Shown here: in pieces, positions 20,605-30,240 of the stretch | Layout of the letters: every line of letters starts with the position of its first letter | Numbering within the stretch: the stretch's first letter is position 1 | DNA from: Pantoea wallisii | GTDB lineage: Bacteria; Pseudomonadota; Gammaproteobacteria; Enterobacterales; Enterobacteriaceae | Reading direction: 5' to 3' | Length of the DNA stretch: 54,723 nucleotides | Assembly (NCBI RefSeq): GCF_002095485.1 | Contig: NZ_MLFS01000030.1 | Span: 1 to 54,723 of the forward strand | The notes under the pieces: generated by a model | Seen by the model: only the letters and a program-made list of their open reading frames with translations | The model's database searches: none | Told to the model about the DNA's origin: nothing | Position numbers and translations under genes: made by a program

Positions 20605-22404
20605 TTAGCGGTCCACGTCTGACATAACAAAATCGATACTACCGAGGTATACGATCAGGTCGGATACCAGGCTGCCGCGGATTACCGATGGAATCTGCTG
20701 CAGGTGCGGGAAGCTCGGCGTGCGCACGCGCGTGCGGTAGCTCATGGTGCTGCCATCGCTGGTCAGGTAGTAACTGTTGATCCCTTTGGTCGCCTCAATC
20801 ATCTGGAAGGATTCGTTCGCCGGCATCACCGGGCCCCACGAAACCTGCAGGAAGTGCGTGATCAGGGTTTCAATGTGCTGCAGCGTGCGCTCTTTTGGCG
20901 GAGGCGTTGTCAGCGGGTGATCGGCTTTGAACGGGCCTTCCGGCATGTTGTTCAGGCACTGTTCCAGAATGCGCAGCGACTGCCACATCTCCTCCATCTT
21001 CAGCTGAACGCGGGTATAGGCATCACTGATGCCGGCGCCCACGGGCACTTCAAAATCGAAGTTCTCATAGCCTGAGTATGGACGCCATTTACGCACGTCG
21101 AAGTCCAGGCCGGTCGCACGCAGGCCAGCACCGGTGGTGCCCCATGCCAGCGCCTCATCCATATTGTAGGCGGCTACGCCCTGAGAACGGCCCATCAGCA
21201 CGGTATTGCGCAGTGCGGCTTTGTCGTACTCTTTCAGGCGCTTCGGCATCCAGTCGAGGAATTCACGCAGCAGACGCTCCCAGCCTTTCGGCAGATCGTG
21301 CGCCACGCCGCCGATGCGGAACCATGCCGGGTGCATACGGAAACCGGTAATCGCTTCTACCACATCGTAGATTTTCTGACGGTCGGTAAAGGCGAAGAAC
21401 ACCGGCGTCATCGCGCCCACGTCCTGAATAAAGGTTGAGATATAGAGTAAGTGGCTGTTGATACGGAACAGCTCAGAGAGCATCACGCGGATAACGTTCA
21501 CGCGATCCGGCACGGTAATACCGGCCAGTTTTTCGACGGCCAGTACGTAAGGCATCTCATTCACGCAGCCGCCGAGATACTCAATACGGTCTGTGTACGG
21601 AATGTAGCTGTGCCACGACTGACGCTCGCCCATCTTCTCAGCACCACGGTGGTGGTAACCGACATCCGGCACGCAATCGACGATCTCTTCCCCATCCAGC
21701 TGCAGGATAATGCGGAAGGCACCGTGCGCTGAAGGGTGGTTAGGACCGAGGTTGAGGAACATGAAGTCCTCATTGGGGGTGCTACGCTTCATGCCCCAGT
21801 CTTCCGGCTTGAAGGTCAGCGACTCCATCTCCAGGTCTTCTTTCTGCTTCGTCAGCGTGAACGGATCGAACTCCGTGGCGCGAGCCGGGTAATCTTTACG
21901 CAGCGGGTGCCCTTCCCAGGTCTGCGGCATCATGATGCGCGTCAGGTGCGGGTGGCCGTTGAAGGTGATACCAAACATCTCCCAGGTTTCACGCTCATAC
22001 CAGTTGGCGTTGGCGAAAATTTTGGTGATGGTAGGCACATTAAGATCGTTTTCAGACAACGCCACCTTGAGCATGATGTCGCGGTTGCGTTCAATCGATA
22101 ACAGGTGATAGAAAACGGAAAAATCCGCGGCAGGTAAACCGGCGCGGTGAGTACGTAAACGCTCATCGAATCCGTGTAAGTCATACAACATGACGTACGG
22201 CTTCGGCAGCTTACGCAGGAATTCAATAATTTCCAGCAGCTGTTCACGCTTCACCCACACCACCGGTATACCGGTGCGGGTTGCCTGAACGGTAAAGGCA
22301 TCCGGCCCAAAACGGTTACGCAGCTCGCCGATCACCGGATCATCCAGGTGATCCCGGGTTTGCCATGCTGGCTGAGCGAGATCTTGCGTGGTTAAATCTG
22401 TCAT
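20605..22404 (-). CDS. nuoC: NADH-quinone oxidoreductase subunit C/D (fused)
   Basis: 599-residue fusion of the 30-kDa (NuoC, about 1-190) and 49-kDa (NuoD, about 200-599) subunits, as in E. coli (596-600). The NuoD half, with [13 protein letters not shown] and [11 protein letters not shown], forms the quinone site together with NuoB. The fusion is normal for gamma-proteobacteria. It is often named nuoCD. Confidence 0.96.
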   Translation of the reverse strand: MTDLTTQDLAQPAWQTRDHLDDPVIGELRNRFGPDAFTVQATRTGIPVVWVKREQLLEIIEFLRKLPKPYVMLYDLHGFDERLRTHRAGLPAADFSVFYHLLSIERNRDIMLKVALSENDLNVPTITKIFANANWYERETWEMFGITFNGHPHLTRIMMPQTWEGHPLRKDYPARATEFDPFTLTKQKEDLEMESLTFKPEDWGMKRSTPNEDFMFLNLGPNHPSAHGAFRIILQLDGEEIVDCVPDVGYHHRGAEKMGERQSWHSYIPYTDRIEYLGGCVNEMPYVLAVEKLAGITVPDRVNVIRVMLSELFRINSHLLYISTFIQDVGAMTPVFFAFTDRQKIYDVVEAITGFRMHPAWFRIGGVAHDLPKGWERLLREFLDWMPKRLKEYDKAALRNTVLMGRSQGVAAYNMDEALAWGTTGAGLRATGLDFDVRKWRPYSGYENFDFEVPVGAGISDAYTRVQLKMEEMWQSLRILEQCLNNMPEGPFKADHPLTTPPPKERTLQHIETLITHFLQVSWGPVMPANESFQMIEATKGINSYYLTSDGSTMSYRTRVRTPSFPHLQQIPSVIRGSLVSDLIVYLGSIDFVMSDVDR

Positions 22405-22520
22405 ACGTTACTCACCATTCCGGCCTGTACTCAGGCACTCAAAAGAAGGCGTCAGGATGGCGGCACACAATAAATTGTCATTTTCTGCTGCGGCCGTTAC
22501 TCCATCCGTGTACGGGGTGC
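22405..22520 (-). other. nuoB-nuoC spacer with small hairpin
   Basis: 116-base non-coding spacer, the longest inside the nuo operon. It holds a GCCTG / CAGGC hairpin (22423-22436, loop TACT). No promoter or gene was recognised. Confidence 0.4.
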
Positions 22521-23198
22521 TTAAACTTCGTCAGGCGTTCTCAGATTGGTGACGGCAATACGCTCGCCACGCTTTCTCTCACGCTCAGACTCCATGTTGG
22601 CGCGATAGACGCCCTGATCGCCAACCACCCATGAGAGTGGACGACGCTCTTTGCCGATGGATTCACGCAGCAGCAGTAAGGCCTGCATATACGCTTCCGG
22701 ACGTGGCGGGCAACCCGGGATATACACGTCAACCGGCAGGAATTTATCCACGCCCTGCACGACGGAGTAGATGTCGTACATGCCGCCGGAGTTGGCGCAG
22801 GCACCCATCGAGATCACCCATTTCGGTTCCAGCATCTGATCGTACAAACGCTGAATAACCGGCGCCATTTTGGTAAAGGGCGTACCGGCGATCACCATGA
22901 AATCGGCCTGACGTGGCGAGGCGCGCATTACTTCCGCACCAAAACGCGCGACGTCATGCACGGCGGTGAATGACGTGGTCATCTCCACGTAGCAACAGGA
23001 GAGGCCGAAGTTATACGGCCAGAGAGAGTTTTTACGACCCCAGTTCACCATGTCATGCAGGGCATGCTCGAGCTTGCCCATGTAGACGCTGCGGTGAACG
23101 TGCTGCTCCAGAGGATCGGTAACAATCTCCTGTTTCTGCAGAGGATAACGATCGTTATCGCCCCCGTTCGGGTCTACGCGTGTCAGCGTGTAGTCCAT
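22521..23198 (-). CDS. nuoB: NADH-quinone oxidoreductase subunit B
   Basis: Subunit carrying terminal cluster N2, the electron donor to quinone, 225 residues (E. coli 220). Ligands are the tandem Cys68-Cys69 (GLSCCYVEM), Cys134 (GACANSGGM) and Cys163 (PGCPPRPEA). A 4-residue insertion relative to E. coli lies near residue 45 (EHAL). It lies 15 bases after nuoA. Confidence 0.97.
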   Translation of the reverse strand: MDYTLTRVDPNGGDNDRYPLQKQEIVTDPLEQHVHRSVYMGKLEHALHDMVNWGRKNSLWPYNFGLSCCYVEMTTSFTAVHDVARFGAEVMRASPRQADFMVIAGTPFTKMAPVIQRLYDQMLEPKWVISMGACANSGGMYDIYSVVQGVDKFLPVDVYIPGCPPRPEAYMQALLLLRESIGKERRPLSWVVGDQGVYRANMESERERKRGERIAVTNLRTPDEV

Positions 23199-23213
23199 CT
23201 TATTGCCTCGCTT

Positions 23214-23657
23214 TTACTGCTTATGAGGGTTGGTGTGACTGTGGCTGACCGGGCTTGATTTGACGACTACGCGACGACGCGCAGGAGCCCAATCCAGCGC
23301 ACCGATGCGCACCAGATAAACCAGGCCTGCCAGGAGCACCAAAATGAAAATTGCGGCTTCGACAAAGCCGATCCACCCGCTTTCGCGGATTGAGGTCGAC
23401 CATGCGTATAAATAGAGGGCTTCGACGTCGAAAATGACGAAGAACATCGCAACCAGATAGAATTTTGCGGAGAGGCGAATATGGGTGTCACCGACGGATT
23501 CGATACCGGATTCGAAGGGGGTGTTCTTGTGACGCGCGCGGGCACGCCCACCTAACAACCAGCCACCGGTTAACATAAAGGCACACAGGCCAAACGCGAT
23601 AACAATGAATACAATAAACGCCCAGTGATGAGCGATGACTTCTGTGGTTGTTGACAT
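23214..23657 (-). CDS. nuoA: NADH-quinone oxidoreductase subunit A
   Basis: First gene of the operon. Three-helix membrane subunit, 147 residues as in E. coli. It has the conserved loop [11 protein letters not shown] and the helix block [21 protein letters not shown]. The C-terminus is His/Ser-rich. Confidence 0.97.
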   Translation of the reverse strand: MSTTTEVIAHHWAFIVFIVIAFGLCAFMLTGGWLLGGRARARHKNTPFESGIESVGDTHIRLSAKFYLVAMFFVIFDVEALYLYAWSTSIRESGWIGFVEAAIFILVLLAGLVYLVRIGALDWAPARRRVVVKSSPVSHSHTNPHKQ

Positions 23658-23793
23658 ACTCTTTGCTTACTCATCAAAAGTGGCACCGGCATCCTGCACT
23701 GTCGCAGCAAACACACCACATCGATTCAAGGGAAGGATAAAAAACCTTATAAACTTTGCTGTCATTATCAATTAAGCAGCAATTTTATGGGGT

Positions 23794-23823
23794 TTTTTAC
23801 TCCTTTCTATAACCTTTTGTCAA
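23794..23823 (-). promoter_or_regulatory. Candidate nuo operon promoter
   Basis: On the minus strand TTGACA (23823-23818) is followed after 18 bases by TAAAAA (23799-23794; 4/6 to the -10 consensus), about 140 bases before nuoA. The -35 is perfect, the -10 is weak. It overlaps the left arm of the palindrome at 23814-23835. Confidence 0.35.
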
Positions 23824-23835
23824 CTTTGACAAAAG
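23814..23835. promoter_or_regulatory. 22-bp near-palindrome, candidate operator upstream of nuoA
   Basis: Arms CTTTTGTCAA (23814-23823) and TTGACAAAAG (23826-23835) are perfect inverted copies separated by CT. Each arm contains a perfect TTGACA on opposite strands, so it overlaps the candidate nuo -35. The regulator is unknown. Confidence 0.5.
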
Positions 23836-23999
23836 TATCCAAACATTATTTTACACCCGCATCATATTATTAACATATGAGCCCCTGAGCGCCAGCTAAA
23901 TCGCTTCAGTTTGTGAGGTTAATGTTAGTGTAGCGGGTATTCAGATGCATGGATCGTGCGTTTAACAATCATATTTTGACAGGTCTTACGCAGATTTCC

Positions 24000-24023
24000 C
24001 CCCCTTATCGGGGGTATTTTTTT
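24000..24023 (+). terminator. Orphan plus-strand intrinsic terminator
   Basis: CCCCC / GGGGG stem with a 5-base loop (TTATC), followed by TA and seven T. The T-run exists only in the plus orientation, yet both flanking genes (nuoA, lrhA) are on the minus strand. It implies a short plus-strand transcript that starts in the intergenic region. Confidence 0.6.
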
Positions 24024-24216
24024 GATCCAGAGCACATAACTACGTTTTTTGCTGCAAAAACGGCAAACGAAACGGGCAGATGCCTGAATTACTCAGCACT
24101 AAATGATAAAAAAATTCCACATAAGATAAAAATGGAATGCATTTCACTTTTCAGGAAGAGGATAAAATTTAAAGGATTAAATGGGGGCGAAAACCAGCCT
24201 TTGACTGGCATAAAAA

Positions 24217-24249
24217 AAGCCTTAGCCGGAAATTATCGGGCTAAGGCTT
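24217..24249 (-). terminator. Intrinsic terminator of lrhA
   Basis: Perfect 11-base stem AAGCCTTAGCC / GGCTAAGGCTT with an 11-base loop, 66 bases past the lrhA stop. On the minus strand it runs straight into seven T (plus-strand A-run 24212-24218). Confidence 0.9.
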
Positions 24250-24314
24250 ATTTGTCTCTGTTTTAACAATTAACCGGCATTCTATTTGCGAGACATTACC
24301 AGTTATGATGTACC

Positions 24315-25238
24315 TTACTCTTCGTCATCCAGCAGCAGCGTACCATCAGGATTCGCGCTCAGATTGTAAGGATCATTAGTAGACTGCATTGCGTTAAAGA
24401 TGGCCAGCGCCAGCTCATTATCGCTGTCAGGATTGCGGCACAGCAGGTATTGCGTATCCGGCAGTACCGGCAGACCTTCGGCCGCACCCATCACGCGCAG
24501 TTCCGGGCTCATCATCTCTACAGGACGAGCGGTGACGCCCAGGCCCGCTTTCACCGCAGCGCGAACCGCAGCCAGCGTTGAAGCCACGTACGAAATACGC
24601 CACGGGATGCCCGCTTCGTTGAGATGATCAATTGCCATATCGCGGTAAGGGCTCGGTTCATCCAGCAGAACCAGAGGAATCGCTTCACCGCGCTGGAAGA
24701 TGTAATCCGCAGCGCAGTACCATAAGGTTGGTGAAGTACGCAGCACCTGATAGGTAAAATTGCCCGGGCTGGAAGTCGTCACCACCAGATCAACTTCACC
24801 CTGGTTAAGCATCTCCATCATGAACGGATTACGTTTTACGCGCACATCAATAGCCAGCTTCGGATAGACCGACGTCACGCGGTTAAGCAGGAACGGCAGA
24901 ATGGTATCCGAGGTATCATCCGATGCGCCGATGGTCAGTACGCCCTGGATATTGCTATACATTAATGAGGTGCAGGCTTCATCGTTGAAGCGCAGGATCT
25001 TCCTGGCGTAACCGAGCAGCTGGATGCCGTGTTCCGTCAGCAATTTATTACGTCCATGTCTGGCAAACAGCTCTTTACCTACCAATTGTTCCAGACGTTG
25101 CATCTGCTGGCTCACGGCGGATTGCGTTCTGCATACGGCGGCAGCAGCGGCTGCAAACGTATTCAGATCGGCAACCGCAACAAAAGTACGCAGCAGATCG
25201 AGGTCGAGATTGAGTATCGGACGATTTGCATTAGTCAT
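24315..25238 (-). CDS. lrhA: LysR-family transcriptional regulator LrhA/HexA
   Basis: 307 residues. The N-terminal winged helix-turn-helix (about residues 10-65, [20 protein letters not shown]) is almost identical to E. coli LrhA and is followed by a LysR effector-binding domain. In E. coli it represses flhDC and motility; its HexA/PecT homologues in plant-associated enterobacteria control exoenzymes, surface traits and virulence. ATG 25238 (MTNANRP) matches the family start; a GTG four codons upstream (25250) is possible. Monocistronic with its own terminator, preceded by a very long leader region typical of this gene. Confidence 0.95.
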   Translation of the reverse strand: MTNANRPILNLDLDLLRTFVAVADLNTFAAAAAAVCRTQSAVSQQMQRLEQLVGKELFARHGRNKLLTEHGIQLLGYARKILRFNDEACTSLMYSNIQGVLTIGASDDTSDTILPFLLNRVTSVYPKLAIDVRVKRNPFMMEMLNQGEVDLVVTTSSPGNFTYQVLRTSPTLWYCAADYIFQRGEAIPLVLLDEPSPYRDMAIDHLNEAGIPWRISYVASTLAAVRAAVKAGLGVTARPVEMMSPELRVMGAAEGLPVLPDTQYLLCRNPDSDNELALAIFNAMQSTNDPYNLSANPDGTLLLDDEE

Positions 25239-26202
25239 GTTTTTCTTCACTTATAAGTTTTTTTTGAACTACTACCCTGGTGTATTACCTTACTTATCAG
25301 TCAGATAAGAGGTAATGGTGCTTAATAACAGCCCTGTGTGGAGGCTGTCATGAAAAAATTGCGTCAGGCGGATGTCGACGTACGGTTGCTCCAGCATGGA
25401 GTCGCGGCGTCATTAAATATGGACAACTTCTGAGCCAAAAGACGTATGTCGTACAGGTGCTGGAAGCTGTGTAGTTGCCTGGTTTCCCGCGAAAAAGGGG
25501 GCGCGGGTAAAAAAGTGTTCTCACAATGTTATGCGGATACGAAGCGATAAACCGTATCAAATAATAAATTATACTTAATCATTTTTACGCTAAAAATGGA
25601 AATGTTTTTGTTCAAAACATCGTAATTTTTGACCAAAAGCCATTTCCGGCACATCCTGCCACATCACTGTTCATTTTTTAAGCTGACCATTTCTTAATCT
25701 GATTGGTTAGCGTTAAAGTTACTGCAAAAATGCCATTTATACTGTGCCAGACGGCTTTTTTCCTGCTTTCTCAGGGGTTAATTTTGCTGCACAAATAGCG
25801 TGAAAAATGCGGTCCGCTTTTCGGCGCCAGTAAGTGCTTAAACGCGGCTGTACATTTATTCGGCATCCAACAAGAATCCTTTAACTATTTCATCATGTCG
25901 CTAATGATTTCTCAGTGCGTCAATAAATGAAAAATTGCTGAATGCCCGTTTAAAGCGATGGATAACTACCTTTACAGGTGCATCCGTAATAACAGGTATT
26001 TAATGTCGATTTTTAGAATTTTAATAGATTATTAAACCACTTTTAATAGTTAAAAATGCGTTTTACGCCAGCCAGACGGTAAATGAGTGGCTATCACGCC
26101 AAAACCTGGCGCTGCCCTTCTTTTGTTCCGGTGAGAAGAGTAAATTGGGCAGGTTTGATTTTTGAGGCAGGTTAAAGGACTCTGCCCGTAAAGGCGGTAA
26201 CG
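25239..26202. other. 964-base lrhA-alaA divergent intergenic region
   Basis: Long AT-rich, low-complexity region between divergently transcribed genes, with no tRNA and no convincing ORF (a 70-codon minus-strand frame at 25348-25560 has no recognisable features). An imperfect inverted repeat at 25284-25316 lies close to the lrhA start. E. coli has a similarly long non-coding gap here. The base composition would suit H-NS binding, but no operator could be assigned with confidence. Confidence 0.5.
25284..25316. promoter_or_regulatory. Imperfect inverted repeat upstream of lrhA
   Basis: Left arm ATTACCT-TA-CTTATC (25284-25298) and right arm GATAAG-AGGTAAT (25304-25316) are complementary apart from two extra bases in the left arm. 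It lies about 50-80 bases upstream of the lrhA start. It could be an autoregulatory LysR site or a leader hairpin. Confidence 0.35.
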
Positions 26203-27420
26203 ATGAATTTTCAAATTGATAAATCCGGCAAGCTGGAAAATGTCTGTTATGACATCCGTGGTCCGGTACTGAAAGAAGCAAAGCGTCTTGAAGAAGAAGG
26301 TAATAAAGTTCTCAAGCTCAATATCGGCAATCCTGCGCCGTTTGGTTTTGAGGCGCCTGACGAAATCCTGGTTGATGTGATCCGTAATCTGCCGAGCGCA
26401 CAGGGCTACTGCGACTCGAAAGGGCTCTACTCAGCGCGTAAAGCGATCATGCAGCACTATCAGGCACGCGACATGCGTGACGTGACGGTTGAAGATATCT
26501 ATATTGGCAACGGCGTGTCGGAGCTGATTGTGCAGGCGATGCAGGCCCTGCTGAACAGCGGTGATGAGATGCTGGTGCCTGCGCCGGATTATCCGCTGTG
26601 GACCGCCGCGGTTTCGCTGTCGAGCGGCAAAGCGGTGCACTATCTGTGCGATGAGTCCGCTGACTGGTTCCCGGATCTGGATGACATTCGCAGCAAGATC
26701 ACTCCGCGCACGCGCGGCATTGTGATCATTAACCCGAACAACCCAACCGGTGCGGTCTACAGCAAAGCACTGCTGATGGAGATTGTTGAGATTGCGCGCC
26801 AGCATAATCTGATCATCTTCGCTGACGAGATCTACGACAAGATCCTCTACGATGAAGCACAACACCACTCGATTGCTGCTTTAGCGCCGGACCTGCTCAC
26901 GGTCACCTTTAACGGTCTCTCCAAAACCTACCGCGTTGCCGGCTTCCGTCAGGGCTGGATGGTGCTGAACGGTCCAAAGAAACATGCCAAAGGGTACATT
27001 GAAGGGCTGGAGATGCTGGCATCAATGCGCTTGTGCGCCAACGTTCCCGCGCAGCACGCTATCCAGACCGCGTTAGGGGGTTATCAGAGCATTAATGAGT
27101 TCATCACGCCGGGCGGACGCCTGTATGAACAGCGTCAACGCGCGTGGGAACTGATCAATGATATCCCTGGCGTAACCTGCATGAAGCCGCAGGGCGCGCT
27201 CTATATGTTCCCGCGTATCGATCCGAAGAAGTTCAACATCGTTGATGACCAGAAAATGGTGCTGGATTTCCTGCTGCAGGAGAAAGTACTGCTGGTGCAG
27301 GGTACGGCGTTTAACTGGCCGTGGCCCGATCACGTGCGCATCGTGACGCTGCCCCGCGTGGATGACCTGGAGATGGCGATCAACAAGTTTGGCCGCTTCC
27401 TGCAAGGTTATCGTCAGTAA
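26203..27420 (+). CDS. alaA: Alanine transaminase AlaA
   Basis: Class I/II PLP aminotransferase making alanine from pyruvate and glutamate, 405 residues and about 90% identical to E. coli AlaA by eye. The PLP-binding lysine is Lys241 in [26 protein letters not shown] and [12 protein letters not shown] are the substrate and cofactor motifs. Start ATG 26203 ([17 protein letters not shown]) has AAGGCGG upstream. Divergent from lrhA; yfbR follows after 88 bases. Confidence 0.97.
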   Translation: MNFQIDKSGKLENVCYDIRGPVLKEAKRLEEEGNKVLKLNIGNPAPFGFEAPDEILVDVIRNLPSAQGYCDSKGLYSARKAIMQHYQARDMRDVTVEDIYIGNGVSELIVQAMQALLNSGDEMLVPAPDYPLWTAAVSLSSGKAVHYLCDESADWFPDLDDIRSKITPRTRGIVIINPNNPTGAVYSKALLMEIVEIARQHNLIIFADEIYDKILYDEAQHHSIAALAPDLLTVTFNGLSKTYRVAGFRQGWMVLNGPKKHAKGYIEGLEMLASMRLCANVPAQHAIQTALGGYQSINEFITPGGRLYEQRQRAWELINDIPGVTCMKPQGALYMFPRIDPKKFNIVDDQKMVLDFLLQEKVLLVQGTAFNWPWPDHVRIVTLPRVDDLEMAINKFGRFLQGYRQ

Positions 27421-27464
27421 CGTTAACGTCACGCGCAGTATGAAGGTATATACTGTGTGCATTT

Positions 27465-27487
27465 CGGGGAAGGCCTACCCTTCCCCG
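27465..27487 (+). other. Hairpin in the alaA-yfbR spacer
   Basis: Nine-base perfect stem CGGGGAAGG / CCTTCCCCG with a 5-base loop, ending about 20 bases before yfbR. There is no T-run. It could be an attenuator or a stability element. Confidence 0.45.
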
Positions 27488-27508
27488 CCGTGCAACAGGA
27501 ACCTTTTC

Positions 27509-28108
27509 ATGAGCCGTAGCCACTTTTTCGCCCATCTTTCTCGCCTCAAACTGATCAACCGCTGGCCGCTGATGCGCAATGTGCGCACCGAAAACGTCTC
27601 AGAACACAGCCTGCAGGTCGCCATGGTTGCGCATGCGCTGGCAATCATTAAGAACAAAAAATTTAACGGCAATCTGAATGCCGAACGCATCGCGATGCTG
27701 GCGCTGTACCACGATGCCAGCGAAGTACTGACCGGCGATCTCCCTACTCCGGTGAAGTATTACAATGCGCAGATTGCTCATGAATATAAGAAGATCGAGA
27801 AGATAGCCCAGCAAAAACTGATTGAGATGCTGCCACCCGAGCTGCAGGAGGCGTATCGGCCGCTGCTGGACGATCACCTCCACAGCGAAAGCGAGCAGGC
27901 GGTGGTAAAACAGGCGGATGCGCTCTGCGCCTATCTGAAATGCCTGGAGGAGTTATCGGCAGGTAATAATGAGTTCCTGTTGGCTAAAGCCCGACTGGAG
28001 AAAACGCTGGCGCAGCGGCGTTCGCCGGAGATGGATTACTTCGTTGAGGTGTTTATCCCCAGCTTTAGTTTATCGCTGGACGAGATCTCGCAGGATACCC
28101 CGCTGTAA
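27509..28108 (+). CDS. yfbR: 5'-deoxynucleotidase YfbR
   Basis: HD-domain phosphohydrolase that dephosphorylates deoxyribonucleoside 5'-monophosphates, 199 residues as in E. coli. Metal-site residues His33, His68-Asp69 and Asp137 are in their E. coli positions. ATG 27509 ([13 protein letters not shown]) is the family start; the open frame extends upstream into alaA without conservation. Convergent with hxpA. Confidence 0.96.
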   Translation: MSRSHFFAHLSRLKLINRWPLMRNVRTENVSEHSLQVAMVAHALAIIKNKKFNGNLNAERIAMLALYHDASEVLTGDLPTPVKYYNAQIAHEYKKIEKIAQQKLIEMLPPELQEAYRPLLDDHLHSESEQAVVKQADALCAYLKCLEELSAGNNEFLLAKARLEKTLAQRRSPEMDYFVEVFIPSFSLSLDEISQDTPL

Positions 28109-28133
28109 AAACGGGCCGCACGGGCCCGCATGA

Positions 28134-28793
28134 TTAAGCTTTCAGCGTAAGCGTAAAGCAGCCGGATGCATCCCGGGCAATCTGGAGCGGCTCAAGATTG
28201 TCAACGCGCCAGGTGACCTCATCCAGACGCGGTACATCGCCATGCGGATTCACGGCAACCACCGCACTGCCCGCTTCCAGACCGGCAATGATGCCCGCCG
28301 GTGCATCCTCAACAACCACACACTCTGCGGCCTTCAGCCCAAGGCGCTGCGCACCCAGCAGGTAGGGTTCAGGATTGGGTTTCCCCAGTTTGATGTTCTC
28401 TGCAGTAATGAACACCGCCGGCATGGGCAGCCCGGCAGCCTTATGGCGCGCATGCGCTACCGGCACTGAGCCGGAGGTGACAATTGCCCAGGGAATGCTG
28501 AGCTCATTCAGAGTTGCCAGCAACGCGTGTGCTCCGGCAATCGCCTGAACACCTTGCGTATCTTCGGCTTCCAGGCGCTCCAGCCAGCGAAATTCAGCCT
28601 GAATCGCCTCTTCCGGCTGGCCCGCCATAAAGTGACGCAGCGAGTTAATCGCCGGTTTACCGTGTATATAGTTCAGGACCGTTTCCGCTGATAAACCGTG
28701 GCGCTCGCCCCACAGTGACCAGGCACGAACCACGGCTGGCAGGGAATCCACCAGCGTACCGTCTAAATCAAACAGAAAGCCCCTGTACTTCAC
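28134..28793 (-). CDS. hxpA: Hexitol/sugar phosphatase HxpA (YfbT), HAD superfamily
   Basis: 219-residue HAD-like phosphatase (E. coli YfbT 216). Motif I is DLDGTLVDS (nucleophile Asp9, Asp11), motif II VTSGS, motif III region GKPNPEPY and motif IV VVEDAPAG. The E. coli enzyme acts on several sugar phosphates. The yfbS transporter gene that lies between yfbR and yfbT in E. coli is absent. Confidence 0.92.
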   Translation of the reverse strand: MKYRGFLFDLDGTLVDSLPAVVRAWSLWGERHGLSAETVLNYIHGKPAINSLRHFMAGQPEEAIQAEFRWLERLEAEDTQGVQAIAGAHALLATLNELSIPWAIVTSGSVPVAHARHKAAGLPMPAVFITAENIKLGKPNPEPYLLGAQRLGLKAAECVVVEDAPAGIIAGLEAGSAVVAVNPHGDVPRLDEVTWRVDNLEPLQIARDASGCFTLTLKA

Positions 28794-28807
28794 ACGTTAC
28801 TCCTTAT

Positions 28808-29302
28808 TCAGGCATTGAGAATCTGCGCAATTTCATTTGCGCTAAGGTGATACTGACGCGGGCAAGTGTGCCACACCGCCAGCATACGTTGGTATTTTTC
28901 CCACATCGGCGTTTGCGCGTTGAAACCGTGCGTGCCGGAATCGAAGTGGGTATAGCGCCCTTCAACACTCACCATAAAGCGTACATATCCCAGATAACGC
29001 GCTTCGGTGGCGGCATCGAAGCCAAGGAAGGCCAGCCGGCGCGGCTCAATATTGCAGGCCTCTTTCAGGTTGGAGAAAGAGACCTGCATTGCATGGTGCA
29101 TCTCCATGATGTCGATCAGCGTGCGGCAGGTGGCTTCGCTGAGTTCGCCAAACTCTTTGTCCAGCTCGCGCAGCTGCAGGCCATAGCCGCGTTCAATGAT
29201 CGTCTGATAGCGGCGATAGCGCTCGGCGTTGTCCGGCTCCAGCATGGCCATCATTTGGTATTGATTGGAGAGAATGAGTCGCTGTGCGTGGGTCATTTCC
29301 AT
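28808..29302 (-). CDS. yfbU: YfbU family protein (UPF0304)
   Basis: 164 residues, same length as E. coli YfbU and strongly conserved ([22 protein letters not shown] block, [12 protein letters not shown]). Cytoplasmic and helical with no known catalytic motif. E. coli work has linked it to cell death phenotypes but the molecular role is unknown. 14 bases before hxpA, so probably co-transcribed. Confidence 0.94.
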   Translation of the reverse strand: MEMTHAQRLILSNQYQMMAMLEPDNAERYRRYQTIIERGYGLQLRELDKEFGELSEATCRTLIDIMEMHHAMQVSFSNLKEACNIEPRRLAFLGFDAATEARYLGYVRFMVSVEGRYTHFDSGTHGFNAQTPMWEKYQRMLAVWHTCPRQYHLSANEIAQILNA

Positions 29303-29362
29303 GGTTTACTCCTGGCCGGCGGCCGATTAAGAATTAAACACTGCAGAAATGATTGCACAACG

Positions 29363-29392
29363 AAAGTGATGCGTGTGGTCCCGCATCACTTT
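29363..29392. terminator. Hairpin between yfbU and yfbV
   Basis: Perfect 11-base stem AAAGTGATGCG / CGCATCACTTT with an 8-base loop. It lies downstream of yfbV (minus strand), so it probably ends that transcript, although its stronger T-rich flank is on the plus side. Confidence 0.55.
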
Positions 29393-29450
29393 TCTTTGAT
29401 TTGAACCCGGATGTGGCGCAAATTTTTCCGAAGGCGACAGCGAATCGCGA

Positions 29451-29902
29451 TCAAAGATCGTCAAGGAAGGTGCGATCGAGCTGCTTAAAGGCGCGCCGCA
29501 GAACATCCGCCAGAGCCTGATAAGTAGGCTTGCCATCAACCGGCGCAATCGCCTGCCCTGCCTCTTCAAGTTTTGTGCGCACTTCATGGAACCAGCTCAG
29601 CAGCGTTGGCGGCAGTGGCGTCACTGAACGTTTACCCAGCCACCATAATCCCTGCATTGGCAGGCTGCAGGCAAACAGCGCGGTCGCGATCGCCGGACCC
29701 AGTTGCCCCCCAGCGCAATTTGCCACGTCAGGGTGAACACGGCCAGCGGCGGCATGAAGCGAATGGCAAAGCGGGTCACATTTGCAACGCGGTTTTCGGG
29801 GAACACCGGCGCCAGACGTTTGTCGGCCGGCCAGGTTTTCATGTAGTGCTGACCGCGCTGAAATAAGTCGAACCAGCCCGGATTGCCTGCGTCATTCGCC
29901 AT
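29451..29902 (-). CDS. yfbV: Terminus macrodomain insulation protein YfbV (UPF0208), frameshifted as sequenced
   Basis: Small inner-membrane protein with two hydrophobic segments ([22 protein letters not shown] and [21 protein letters not shown] regions). E. coli YfbV insulates the Ter macrodomain. The frame is broken in the C6 run at 29706-29711 (G6 on the coding strand); seven would read [11 protein letters not shown] and give 150 residues (E. coli 151). Both halves match E. coli closely, including the end [17 protein letters not shown] 29902 (MANDAGN) is chosen over a start four codons upstream. Probably a sequencing error in the longest G run of the gene. Confidence 0.92.
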
Positions 29903-30240
29903 GATACACCTCAACTAATACTGCAAAATTTAAAATAAATTTATAACTACACAACTTTACGTGACATCCTTCAAAAGTTTTTGTCTTTGCGGATGACAGT
30001 GAGTATTCTGACGCCGTTTTAGCAACATTACCGGAAGCTTCTGCGTAATAAAAGTGCAGTCTGGAGCCATGTTCGCTAAGTGGATTTCAAAAATCCGCGT
30101 AAAATTACCGAAATTTTTTGCGTGTCGGTTTATTTTTGACTACCGCATGATGTTAATCATTAATCTACCAGCTTTCATGGGCTACGCTGTTAGTCTGATT
30201 GCGTTATTTTTAGCCACTATTTAACAAAATAGGTACTTCC
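29903..30240. promoter_or_regulatory. yfbV-ackA divergent promoter region
   Basis: 338 AT-rich bases. For ackA, TTGACT (30136-30141) and ATTAAT (30159-30164) with a 17-base spacer form a moderate promoter. Between and after them TGTTAATCAT TAATC (30151-30165) resembles ArcA-type repeats, plausible for an acetate gene but not certain. A small GGATTT / AAATCC hairpin lies at 30082-30096. No ORF is seen. Confidence 0.4.

Larger units (their letters stand above)
23658..24314. other. 657-base nuoA-lrhA intergenic region
   Basis: AT-rich, with no convincing gene. It contains the probable nuo promoter and a 22-bp near-palindrome, an orphan plus-strand intrinsic terminator, a hairpin at 24043-24062 (CGTTTTT / AAAAACG), and the lrhA terminator. 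A 105-codon plus-strand ORF (23949-24266) runs through both terminators and has no recognisable domain, so I do not call it. Confidence 0.6.

Noticed and set aside
23949..24266. 105-codon plus-strand ORF between nuoA and lrhA
   Set aside because: It runs through two intrinsic terminators, lacks a ribosome-binding site and known domains, and its composition is that of the AT-rich spacer.
25348..25560. 70-codon minus-strand ORF upstream of lrhA
   Set aside because: No ribosome-binding site, no domain, and lies within the regulatory spacer.
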